Assembly (NCBI GenBank): GCA_023614405.1
Contig: CM042692.1
Location: 120,955,503 to 121,019,502 of the forward strand
Length of the DNA stretch: 64,000 nucleotides
Direction of reading: 5' to 3'
Source: Avena insularis
Taxonomy: Eukaryota; Streptophyta; Magnoliopsida; Poales; Poaceae
Shown here: one piece after another, positions 48,168 to 58,440 of the stretch
Position numbering within the stretch: position 1 is the stretch's first letter
Layout of the letters: each line of letters begins with the position of its first letter
Position numbers and translations under genes: made by a program
Notes under the pieces: generated by a model
The model's input: only the letters and a program-made list of their open reading frames with translations
What the model was told of the DNA's origin: nothing
Databases searched by the model: none

Positions 48168-49725
48168 TGATACATTGTAAACGTATCTATAATTTTTGAT
48201 GTTCCATGCTTGTTTTATATCTACTTTCTTATGTTTTGTCCACACTTTGGAATATTTTTATACATTTTCTAGAACTAACCTATTAACAAGATGCCACAGC
48301 GCTAGTTGCCTATTTTCTGTTGTTTTTGGTTCCAGAAAAGCCAGAAAATGAATATTCTCGGAATTGGACGGGACAAAAGCCAAAGTTAATATTTCACCGA
48401 GGGGAACACAGAGCCAGAAGACGAGACGGAGAGGCGCCAGGGGCCAGCCACACCACCTGGCCGTGCAGCCAGGCCTGGCCTGCGCCTGGGGGTGGTGCGG
48501 CCGCCTCGGGCACCCCCTTGGCCTCCCCTTTCGCCTATAAGAAGCCTCCGATACAGAAACCCTACGTACCAATCAAAATTCCACGAAAGAGTCTATAGCC
48601 GCCGCCATCTCCATCCCTAGATCGAGAGGGATCTAAAGCTCTTCCCGGCACCCTGACAGAGGGGAGAGATCACCCTGGAGGCCTTCTTCATCACCATGCC
48701 TGCCTCCGGTGTAATGCGTGAGTAGTTCATCCCTGGACTACGGGTCCATGTAGTAGCTAGATGGTTGGTTCTTCTCCTTTGTGCTACCATGTTTAGATCT
48801 TGTGAGCTCCGTTCATGATCAAGATCATCTATTTGTAATCATACATGTTGTGTTTGCGAGGATCCGATGGATATTGAGATGCTATTTCAGATTGATTATT
48901 GATTCTATCATGTCTCTGTTATTTGTGATCTTGCATGCTTTCCGTTGTTAGTAGCTATCTTGGCCGAGTAGATGCTAGCAAATCCAAGAGGGGGTATTTA
49001 TGCTCGATAGTGGGTTCATGCCTCTAGTAATCTGGGGAAGTGACAGAAATCTCTAAGGTACTAGATGTGCTATTGCTACTAGGGAGAAAACAACAATCCT
49101 TTGTTCATAGAACAATCGTATTGTTTACTTTACACACTTTGCTTAATGCAATTATCTGTTGCTTGCAACTTAATACTGGAGGGGGTTTGGATGATAACCT
49201 GAAGGTGGATTATTAGTCATAGATGCAGTTGGATTACGGTCTATGTATAATGTTGTAATGCCCAATAAAATCTCATAGGAGTCAAGATGATTATTATATG
49301 CATGTATGCTTTCTCGGTGTCTATCAATTGCCCCGCTGTAATTTGTTCACCCAACATGTCATCTATCTTAAGGAGAATCACCACTAGTGAACTATGGACC
49401 CCGCTCCTTTCTTTTACTATCAATCTACAATCTATTTACTGTTTTCTATTTACTTTCTGCAAGCAATTACTATCTTCCACACAATACGTTTAATCCTTTG
49501 TTTTCAGCAAAACCGGTGAGATTGACAACCTCACTGTAAGTTGGGGGCAAAGTTCTGTGGTTGTGTTGTGCAGGATTCCAAGTTGGAAACAACACCTTGG
49601 AGGTGTTTCCTTGCTCCTACTGGTTTGATAACCTTGGTTTCATAACTGAGGGAAAACTTGCTGATGTGCTCAACATACCTTCCTGTTGGGGTTCCCCAAC
49701 GAGCTCGATATATTTTGAGCAATTA
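48168..49725 (+). mobile_element. Solo LTR of the E2 family
   Basis: A single 1,558-bp LTR runs from TGATACATTG to TTTTGAGCAATTA, whose last bases are mutated from CCATCA. Flanks are GGGTC (48163-48167) and GGTTC (49726-49730). No internal sequence remains, as expected from recombination between two LTRs. The U3 part at about 48410-48545 resembles E1 rather than E2. Confidence 0.88.
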
Positions 49726-50325
49726 GGTTCCTCGGCCAGGCCAGTCAGCACTGATAGTGGAAGCGCAAATCGGCGGGTACACATGAGCAAAGTTTTCTTG
49801 GATGCAGGAAGCAACATCAACCTGATTTATGCCAAAACTATGCGGGCCATGAATTGGTCCATGACGAACCTAACCCCAAACGATATAACCTTCCACGGGA
49901 TAGTTCCTGGAAAAGCCAAAATTCCATTGGGTAAAGTCCACCTTGACGTCGTTTTCAGGTCAAAAAAGAACTTCAGACGAGAAAAGCTGGAATTCGAAGT
50001 TATGGACTAGCCATCTCAATACCACGCGATCCTGGGGCGACCAGCTTTCGCCAGGTTCATGGCAGTACCCCACTACGCATACCTAGTGCTGAAAATGCCA
50101 GCCCCCAATAGGGTCATCATAGTCAAAGGCACCTTCAGCCGCGCAGACAGCTGCTATCGAGAATTCAACAAAATCTCGGAATCTTTCGAGATGGAGGTGG
50201 AGCTTGGACAGCTAAAGTTGGTAGATGAAGGATCGACGCACGAAGGACACACCTGCAAGAAGAAAACATCGGAAGGGCAAGCACGCGACAGCCTCGCAAA
50301 AAGCAACGTACGCAGCCTCCAATAA
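49726..50325 (+). pseudogene. Tat-like retropepsin domain
   Basis: The frame continues across the solo LTR insertion. The active-site motif DAGSNIN lies at 49801-49821 after KVFLDAG, with FHGIVPGKAKIPLGKV further on. A TAG interrupts at 50008-50010, where the sequence reads YHAILGRPAF in the expected place shortly after. The rest (KMPAPNRVIIVKGTFSRAD) carries on to a stop near 50325. The protease would process gag; its catalytic triplet is intact, but the frame is broken. No reverse transcriptase follows before E3 at 50515. Confidence 0.8.
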
Positions 50326-50514
50326 ACGGTCCCGCATAAGAAGACCCACTCATCGAAGCTGAAGTCTCTTCGAGATAGTTTCTACTTAGATACACCTTAT
50401 TTTCAATAAAGGCCAACGGCCAGGCGATCATGCCACCACATTGTACTCTCACCCATTGATATGAATAACTAAAGAAAGTATTCCGCGACAAACTTCCACG
50501 GCAGAACATCTTGC

Positions 50515-51974
50515 TGACACGTCCATTTGCATCACTATTCTCTGTCATAATTCACTGTTATTCATTGATATATTTCATATTAAGAGATGATACTTATGTT
50601 ATTTCATCTGTTTTTGCATGGTTGATGACTTTTGGAGCATGGACCGCTGCAGTCAGGATTCTGATGGAAAAGGTGCTGTTTGGAGGCAAAATTCGTGAAG
50701 ATCAGAAAATCCGGGAAAATATACGGAAAATCCTATTTTTCCAGAAGACGAATGCTGCCAGAAGAGGGAGTGGAGATGGGCCACAGGGGGCCCACACCAC
50801 CCCTTGGTGCGGGCAAGCCTAGGCCACGCCACCAGGTGGTGTGGCCGCCCTGGCCCACCTCTGGCTCACCCCTCTGGCGTATATATTCCTCCCGAAACCC
50901 TAAGACTCGGGGAGCGAGAACACCGAGAGAGAAAGATCTCTCCGGCAGATAGATTTCTGCCAGGGGAATTCCTTCCTGGAGAGGGAAGATCATCGCGAAC
51001 AACACCACCATCAAGCTGGACTTCATCGGGATCATCATCATCACCACCATCATCACCATCAGCACCCTCATCACCATCTCCATATTGCTGTAACACTTAG
51101 GTTGAATCTTGCATTAGTTCTTAGGGGAAACTTTCCCGGTGTTGATTACTCTTTGTAGTTGATGCTATTGAGTGAACCGTTGAATTATTGTTTATGTTCA
51201 GATTGTTATACAGCATTATTCCATCTCTGATCATGATCCATATGATGTCTTGTGAGTAGTTCGTTTTGTTCTTGAGGACATAGGAGAAGTCATGTTGTTA
51301 GTAGTGGAGTTGTGTTGAGAAAGATTCAATATTTTGATGTTTAAGTTGTGGTGTACTTCTTCTAGTGGTGTCATGTGAACGTCGACTACATGACACTTCA
51401 CCTATATGGGCCTAGGGGAATGTATTGTGTATTTGGCTACTAATCGTAGGGGTTGCAGAGGATGTAAACCTGAACCCCCGTTAGGAAACCATTGCACAAG
51501 GGACGTAAGGGTCTTAGAGTTTAAAGCTGTGGTTAGGTTTCTACCTTAATTACTTTCTTGTACTTACGGATGTTTGCAAGGGGTATAATCACAAGTATGT
51601 ATTAGTCCTAGGAAGGTAGGTACATTAGCACAGGTTCACCCACACAAGACTTAGCAAGCTAAAAAAGAATTAATAAACTATATGAAGCGAAAGCACTTGA
51701 CAGTCTTCCCATGTGTCCTCGAGAACGTTTGGTCATCTTAAGTAATACAAACGGATTGTCCTTTGCTGAATAAAGGATTGGTCCACTTTCTGCATTTATT
51801 CCTACTGTATTTTATTTACTTGCTTTATCAAAACCCCCTAAAAATCCGTTTGCTAAGTATTTGCAGAGAATTCCTGATCCATACCACTAGCCAGCACCTT
51901 CTGCTCCTCGTTGGGTTCGACACTCTTACTTATCGAAAATACTACGATACACCCCCTATACTTGTGGGTCATCA
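50515..51974 (+). repeat. E3 5' LTR
   Basis: It starts TGACACGTCC and ends GTGGGTCATCA. A CAT/CAC-rich microsatellite-like tract lies at 51027-51080; GCGTATATATTCC at 50876-50888 is the likely TATA box. Confidence 0.92.
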
Positions 51975-52088
51975 AGACTATTTTCTAGCACCGTTGCCGG
52001 GGAGTGAAGCGCTATTGGAGAGTGGAACTAGTAAAGGAAACTTCTACTATGAGTATTATTTACTTCTGTTAGTTGCTTTATTTTTGTT

Positions 52089-52950
52089 ATGGATAATTCA
52101 CTGAGTTTCTTATTTGGTAATGCTACTACCACTGCTAAGGTAGTAGATGAACCACCACCTGCTGAGAATGATGCTTTGAAAATACCTACAAGAATTATTG
52201 ATCGTGTTATGGATAACTACTATGTTGGGGATGAAACTGTCCATCTCGATGATCATTTGCTCTTTATACACGAATTATGCGGGTTGTTCAAGTGTGCAGG
52301 TATTACTACAGATCAAGTTAAGAAGAAGTTATTCTCATTGTCGCTGAAAGGAAGAGTTGAGGAATGGTATAAGCTGCTGAAGAATGGTCAAGCTCTGGAA
52401 TGGGAGGAAATAGTGCCTCTCTTTTATTCAAATTTTTATCCTCCTAGTGAGATTCATAAAGATCGGAATCAAATATACAACTTTTGGCCTCTTGATGGAG
52501 AGAGTACAGCTCAAGCTTGGGGGAGATTGAAGTTACTAATGCTCAAATGTCCCATTCATGAGCTCCCCAACAATATTATTATCAATAACTTTTATGCAAG
52601 GCTCCCTCTACATGATAAGGATTTATTGGATGCTTCTTGTGCTGGATCTTTCACTCGCATGGAATAAGAAGCTAAATAGGGTCTTCTGGACCGTATTCAA
52701 GACAATGCTGAAGCTTGGGAGAATGACAAAGGTAGAAAGTCAGGTATAAATTATGATTATGAATGCATTGAATCTTTTATGGGAAGCGATGACTTTCAAA
52801 ATATTAAAAATGCTTATGGTCTAGACTCTCAAGCTATTGCTTCTTATTTTAAGGCTTTTGCTTCCTATATTGAAGTGCCTAAAAAGAAGTGGAATAAGTA
52901 TCATGAACCTTATAAAGATGTTGCTAAGAGTGTTCCTGCAAAGAAATACT
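52089..52950 (+). pseudogene. E3 gag
   Basis: The main frame starts MDNSLSFLFGN (52089) and runs to a TAA at 52665-52667. The gag core shows HLLFIHELCGLFKCAGI, FSLSLKGRVEEWYKLL and WEEIVPLFYSNFYPPSEIHKDR. Reading continues in another frame from about 52675 (LLDRIQDNAEAWENDKG) to a stop near 52950. Gag would form the particle. The first 192 residues are uninterrupted, but the full protein is split. Confidence 0.78.
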
Positions 52951-53535
52951 GAAATTTATACTGCTAATCATGTCCTACCCGAACCTTACATTGAGAAAAT
53001 TCCTTTCCCAGTTAAGATAAAGGAACATTCTATGATAGCTAGTATGGTTAATGAAAGTATAATCAATGCTGTTGAACCTGATAAACAAATGGTTGATGAA
53101 CCTATAATAGCAAATGTGAAAGACTTTGTCACTAAATATGAAGAAGAGGTACACACTATCCTTTATAAGGATACCTCTAATATTGTTTCACAAAGTAGTG
53201 TTATGAGAGCTAGTATTCCAGTGTTTTCTGTTAGAATAAGTGATCATTGTTATGATGGTCCTTGTGATAGTTATATTGTTAAGTTTATGCATGATACTGA
53301 AAGTTACTATGAGAGAGGGAAAAGTGTCCTTATGCATCTCAATAATATCAAGTTTCCTCGTTTTATGCTGAAAGTTTTTATGTTGCATTTCTTTTGCCTT
53401 CTTATGCTAGTAGCCTCTGGTTTCAACAACTTGTTTGTTTACAAAATTCCCTTGCATAGGAAGTGGGTTAGACTTAAATGTGTGTATTTTTGCTTCTTAA
53501 TGCTCTCTTTCACTTCAATTCTTATTCCTGAGTGA
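52950..53535 (+). pseudogene. E3 ORF after gag: truncated protease region with hydrophobic tail
   Basis: From EIYTANHVLPEPYIEKIPFP the frame is open to 53535. VFSVRISDHCYDGPCDS (53220-53270) marks the point where a DLGASVS-type protease active site would normally follow, but it is absent. Instead there are two hydrophobic stretches (about 53365-53440 and 53480-53525) that could be membrane segments. The frame joins the previous one without its own clear start codon. The function is unknown; it is not a working protease. Confidence 0.55.
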
Positions 53536-54601
53536 GCATCTTCAAAAGTATCATGCCCATCTTAATGGCTATAAAGAAAGAGCTTTTTGGGAGACAACCC
53601 AATTTATTTTTTCTTTCAGTTTGTTTTTGTTTCTTTGAGTCTTGGAAGTTATTACTTTGGTAATAACCTCTTCTTATCCTTTTTGTTTGGTTTTTGTGTC
53701 AAGATCAACCTATAATGAGAGAGAAGTAATATTTGGGGAAGTTGCTGGCCCAAAACAGATTTTTGTGCTTCACCGTAAAAATTCGTGAGAAATCTCTGTA
53801 TTTTGGTTTGAGCTGTATTTTTTTGTGCTTCTGCCCCAGGTTGTTATTTAACTTTCGTTAGTTTTGCACTTTTTGATTTGAGCAACAGAAGATTTTCGAA
53901 AAAATTGATCTTTACCTGCTAGTCTGTTTTGACAGATTTTGCCAATCTTGCATTTGCTTCTTTATTCGATTTCCTTTTTGAATTCTTTTTTGGTCTTCGG
54001 AAGGAGTTGCTACAATAGCTTATGTTTTGATGGTTTTCAGTTGAAGTTGAACTCAAAAGGTTTTATCACTTCACTTATACTAATGTTGCTAATGAGAACT
54101 GTGTGAAGTTTTGTGTGAAAGAAATTTCTAGGATAGTGGAGATAATGGTGTAACAAGGAAATGAAAGGTTTTATGACTCAAGTAAAAAGTGTATGAAGAT
54201 GAAGATATTGATGTTATTCAAGTGGTGACTCCGTAATAATCTACTAAGATACCAAATTCAGAGACCTGCATAGTCCGTTTTCAAATAGGTAACAGTTCTG
54301 GTAAGAAAAGTTCCGTGAAAATACTATCCAACTATATTTTTGCAGTTTTTAGTCAATATGGGAAGCTACGAAGAGAAAGAGGGACGGAAGCGGAGCCAGG
54401 GTGGCTCACACCACCTGGTGGCGCAGCCACAGGGTGGTGTGGCTACCCCAGACTCCGTCTCCGACCCGTTTTCTCCCAGTACCTTCCTTTTGTTGTGAAA
54501 CTTCGTAATATATAACCCCCCGGATCTCCCGAGGTTCATATATCATGTTTTTGTTTCGATCTGTTTCTGCCAGGAACTATCTTTGAAAGCTTAGAAGCAC
54601 A
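53536..54601. other. E3 noncoding spacer and internal GC-rich block
   Basis: At 54404-54445 CACACCACCTGGTGGCG and GGGTGGTGTGG form an inverted repeat like the U3 blocks. It lies about 160 bp before the next ORF. Confidence 0.55.
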
Positions 54602-55060
54602 ATGGTGTCCGCCAAGGATAAAGGAAAGGAGCCTATGGAGGAAGACCTCCAAGACCCCGGGCAGGAGAAGGAGATCAAGAGTGAAGGTGAAGAGGAGGCA
54701 AAGCACACCGGCACTACCATTGCAAGCATTGGAGTGGTGGCAAACCCTGCCAGGATCAGAAGGACTGCACGGATGTCAACTGGAGGGAAGCCTCCACGTC
54801 ACTGTTTGGCACCACAGACACCTTCTCCAAGCACCAAGAGTCCCTTCCATACCTTTATCCATAACCATGCAGGAAAAGAAGACCGCAAGGAAGGAGAGCG
54901 GAAAAAGAATCACAAGAGCTGGGATCCACAATCTGACATGATCATGCACCGCATCGAGCACAACTCGGAGTTGATTCGTACCCTCACCTTCGAGATTGAG
55001 GACTTGGGGAAATTGGTCAAGAAGCTCATCAAGAGGATACCACCACCACCAAAGGAGTAA
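54602..55060 (+). CDS. E3 extra ORF, 152 aa, intact, unknown function
   Basis: An uninterrupted frame starts MVSAKDKGKEPMEED at 54602 with ATGGTG context and ends at 55060. The N-terminal part is highly charged (K/E/D). The middle is Arg/Ser/Pro-rich and basic (RIRRTARMSTGGKPPRH). The C-terminal part looks helical and heptad-like (IEHNSELIRTLTFEIEDLGKLVKKLIKRI). It has no recognised domain. It occupies the same place as the Athila ORF1-like remnant of E1 and is followed 36 bp later by an internal polypurine tract. It could be a nucleic-acid-binding accessory protein; this is inference. Confidence 0.6.
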   Translation: MVSAKDKGKEPMEEDLQDPGQEKEIKSEGEEEAKHTGTTIASIGVVANPARIRRTARMSTGGKPPRHCLAPQTPSPSTKSPFHTFIHNHAGKEDRKEGERKKNHKSWDPQSDMIMHRIEHNSELIRTLTFEIEDLGKLVKKLIKRIPPPPKE

Positions 55061-55083
55061 TTCGTCATCAGGTTTGGCATCCC

Positions 55084-55110
55084 CTTGGTTTGTTCCAAGC
55101 TTGGGGGAGT
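55084..55110 (+). other. Internal hairpin plus polypurine tract in E3
   Basis: Arms CTTGG (55084-55088) and CCAAG (55095-55099) enclose TTTGTT. CTTGGGGGAG follows directly. The layout equals the E1 internal module at 16781-16810. Confidence 0.5.
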
Positions 55111-55639
55111 GCCGCGGTATCACATCACTATCTTCTATCTTTTTACCTTTTTAGTAGAGTCATATCATGAATAGAGAAGTTACAATGTAGGATGGTTTGC
55201 ATTATGGAAGTGCCCCCCCTCTCGTTAGATATGTATCCCTTGGTGTGAGTTGCCGTTATGGAATATTAATGAGAAGTTCTATCATTTACTCTTTTGCATA
55301 GCTTATATTAGTTTTCAATTCGTGGTTATATGATTGATCTTGTTGTTAGTATTGGTATCACTTTGGGAGCATTAAGTTATTTAGTTGGTTTTGGCAAACC
55401 TGGCTCGGTCAGTAGCAACATTATTTTTGAGAGTTGAATGAAAAAGATAAAAGTACTCTAAAGAAATATAATTTCATCATCTTTCTTTCTTGATTTGCTC
55501 ATAAGTCTAGTATTCTCTAGTTAAGATCTTTTGTGCTTCCAAGGAAGATTGCATGTTTGTTTTTATCACTTGTATGTTTGTTTGTTTCCTTCAACTCATA
55601 TACTTGCTACCCAGCCTTGCTAACCAAAAACCTATACTG
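55111..55639. other. E3 noncoding stretch
   Basis: AT-rich sequence without a supported ORF. Confidence 0.5.
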
Positions 55640-56460
55640 AGAGGGAATTCTTCTCGTGCATCCAATCCTTAAACCCCAACCTATGCCATTTGTGTCCACC
55701 ATACCTACCTATTAGCACTATTGCTTTTCCAAGTAAATTCTTGTTTTGTCTACCTTCCAAATTAAACTTGTTATGTGAAAATTAGTGATTAAAGCTCTCA
55801 TGAAATTGATGGCACACTTTACTTTCTTGCATCTAATAAACTTGAACCATTGGGTCCTTCTTTGTTGCGTATATGCTTGTGCTTTATGAGTTGAAGTTAG
55901 CAGAACCATGTATCATGGGGAACGCTTTCAACATTGCCATGGTACTTTGTGACTAATTGATATCATGATTCTTTTGCATGTGGATCCCGGCGGTGTGAAA
56001 TAAAAAGGGAACTTGTAAGATCATGGAGTTCATATGTGTGTTAGAGAAACGCCTAGGCCGCTAGCCTAAGCCATGCCTAATCATGGTGGAAACTTGCAGC
56101 ATAACTATAGTGAGCATTCTATGAAGCATCCTCAATAAAAACCTATGCAAATAGCAAATAAAAAGATCGCTGAGATGCTCATTGTCTGCTCGCCTTGTAA
56201 TTTTGATTATGGGATAGCTCCTGTATCATGTGCAAAGGTACCCCGTTGGCGGTTCTCAATGATACACATGTATTTACAATGACAAGAGCTTACTTGTGAC
56301 TGAAGTTGAGTAGCATGAGGTTCGGTACTTGTAAGTAAGGGGCATGAGATTTCAACTTATAACTTGTCAAGCATATCCTCTTAGTTGTGTCACTTTAACC
56401 TTAATCACCTAAAGATGCCTATGATAGGGGCAATGATGGTTGAAAGCTAATAAGTACCAA
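55640..56460 (+). other. Conserved noncoding block, E3 copy
   Basis: It contains CCACCATACCTACCTATTAG (55696), GTTAGCAGAACCATG (55896), GTTAGAGAAACGCCTAGGC (56040), GGTACCCCGTTGGCGGTT (56239) and GATGCCTATGATAGGGGCAA (56414), in the same order as in E1 and E2. Confidence 0.8.
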
Positions 56461-56932
56461 AAATTTTGGGAGCTCTTTATGAAACTTGCAATCCCTTCTT
56501 CCCTCTGCGAAGGGCCTTTCTTTTACTTTGTAGTTGAGTCAGTAAACCTATTCCTTTCTATCTCAGCAAGTATTTGGAGTTGGTGTGTTTCATTCATTCA
56601 TATGATGATTTATTCAATCATGTTTCTTATGTTCCTTGTTTTGCACATTGCTCTTATCTTGGTGATTACTACTTTGAAAGCTATCATTGAAAATCAGTTA
56701 TTTGTGAACTCCAGGAAATTATCAACTATTCTTCGACCAAGAGCTAAGTTTTCCATTACCAATTATGATTTACTTCATGTATCTCTATTGTGTTTCCTTT
56801 ACTTATTGCAAGTTAAGTTATTGAGTTGTCTTCTATTATGATCTATGTATTGATGAATGTGATGCTTCTTGTCCGTATTCTTTTATCGACTCTTCACTCC
56901 ATAAACCCGAGGTCATGTTTATTGAGCTCTGT

Positions 56933-56970
56933 TTTGCTTGGGGACAAGCGAAGTCTAAGCTTGGGGGAGT
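56933..56970 (+). other. E3 terminal hairpin and polypurine tract
   Basis: Arms TTTGCTTG (56933-56940) and CAAGCGAA (56945-56952) enclose GGGA, with one T-G wobble pair. AAGCTTGGGGGAG follows before the LTR at 56971. Confidence 0.8.
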
Positions 56971-58440
56971 TGATACGTCCATTTTGCATCATTATTCTAT
57001 GTCACAATTCACTGTTATTCATTGATATATTTCATATTAAGAGATGATACTTATGTTATTTCATCTATTTTTGCATGGTTGATGACTTTTGGAGCATGGA
57101 CCGCTGCAGTCAGGATTCTGATGGAAAAGGTGCTGTTTAGAGGCAAAATTCGCGAAGATCAGAAAATCCAGGAAAATACATGGGAAATCCTATTTTTTCA
57201 GAAGACGAAGGCTGCCAGAAGAGGGAGTGGAGATGGGCCAAGGGGGCCCACACCACCTGGCATGTGCCAAGCCAGTGGTGTGTGGCCTTGGCCCACCTGG
57301 CTCTCCTCTGGCGATATATTCCTCCGAAACCCTAAGACTCGGGAGCAACCACAGAAGATTCCTCTGGCGGAAACACCGAGAGAGAAAGATCTCTCTGGCA
57401 GACAGATTTCTGCCGGGGGAATTCCTTCCTAGAGAGGGAAGATCGTCGCCATCAACACCACCATCAAGCTGGACTTCATCGGGATCATCATCATCACCAC
57501 CATCATCACCATCAGCACCCTTATCACCATCTCCATATTGCTGTAACAATTGGGTTGAATCTTGCATTAGTTCTTAGGGGAAACTTTCCTGGTGTTGATT
57601 ACTCTTTGTAGTTGATGCTATTGAGTGAACCGTTGAATTATTGTTTATGTTCAGATTGTTATACAACACTATTCCATCTCTGATCATGATCCATATGATG
57701 TCTTGTGAGTAGTTCGTTTTGTTCTTGAGGACATGGGAGAAGTGATGTTGTTAGTAGTGGAGTTGTGTTGAGAAAGATTCAATAGTTTGATATTTAAGTT
57801 GTGGTGTACTTCTTCTAGTGGTGTCATGTGAACGTCGACTACATGACACTTCACCTATATGGGCCTAGGGGAATGCATTGTGTATTTGGCTACTAATCGT
57901 AGGGGTTGCGGAGTGATGTAAACCGAACCCCGTTAGGTAACCATTGCACAAGGGACGTAAGGGTCTTAGAGTTTAAAGCTGTGGTTAGGTTTCTACCTTA
58001 ATTACTTTCTTGTACTTACGGATGTTTGCAAGGGGTATAATCACAAGTATGTATTAGTCCTAGGAAGGTCGGTACATTAGCACAGGTTCACCCACACAAC
58101 ACTTAGCAAGCTAAAGAAGATTAATCAACTATATGAAGCGAAAGCACTTGACAGTCTTCCCATGTGTCCTCGAGAATGTTTGGTCATCTTAAGTAATACA
58201 ACCGGCTTGTCCTTTGCTGCATAAAGGATTGGACCACTTGCTGTATTTGTTCCTACGGTCTTTTATTTACTCGTACTTTGTGTACTTGCTTTATCAAAAA
58301 CCCCTAAAAATCCGTTTGCTAAGTATTTGCAGAGAATTCCTGATCCATACCACTAGCCAGCACCTTCTTCTCCTCATTGGGTTCGACACTCTTACTTATC
58401 AAAAATACTGCGATACACCCCCTATACTTGTGGGTCATCA
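56971..58440 (+). repeat. E3 3' LTR
   Basis: It starts TGATACGTCC and ends GTGGGTCATCA. It matches 50515-51974, apart from small indels in the GC-rich U3 segment (57230-57360). Confidence 0.92.

Larger units (their letters stand above)
50515..58440 (+). mobile_element. E3: pol-less Gypsy LTR retrotransposon
   Basis: LTRs at 50515-51974 and 56971-58440 flank gag, a hydrophobic-tailed ORF, an intact small ORF and the shared noncoding block. Flanks CTTGC (50510-50514) and CTTCC (58441-58445) differ by one base. The primer site TAGCACCGTTGCCGGGGA is at 51986-52003. RT and integrase are missing. The LTR type (TGATACGTCCATTTTGCATC) is different from those of E1 and E2. Confidence 0.9.

Noticed and set aside
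51027..51080. CAT/CAC microsatellite as an independent locus
   Set aside because: It is part of the E3 LTR and occurs again at 57485-57535.
54315..54515. 66-aa ORF over the internal GC-rich block of E3
   Set aside because: It covers an inverted repeat and noncoding spacer, so it is not coding.
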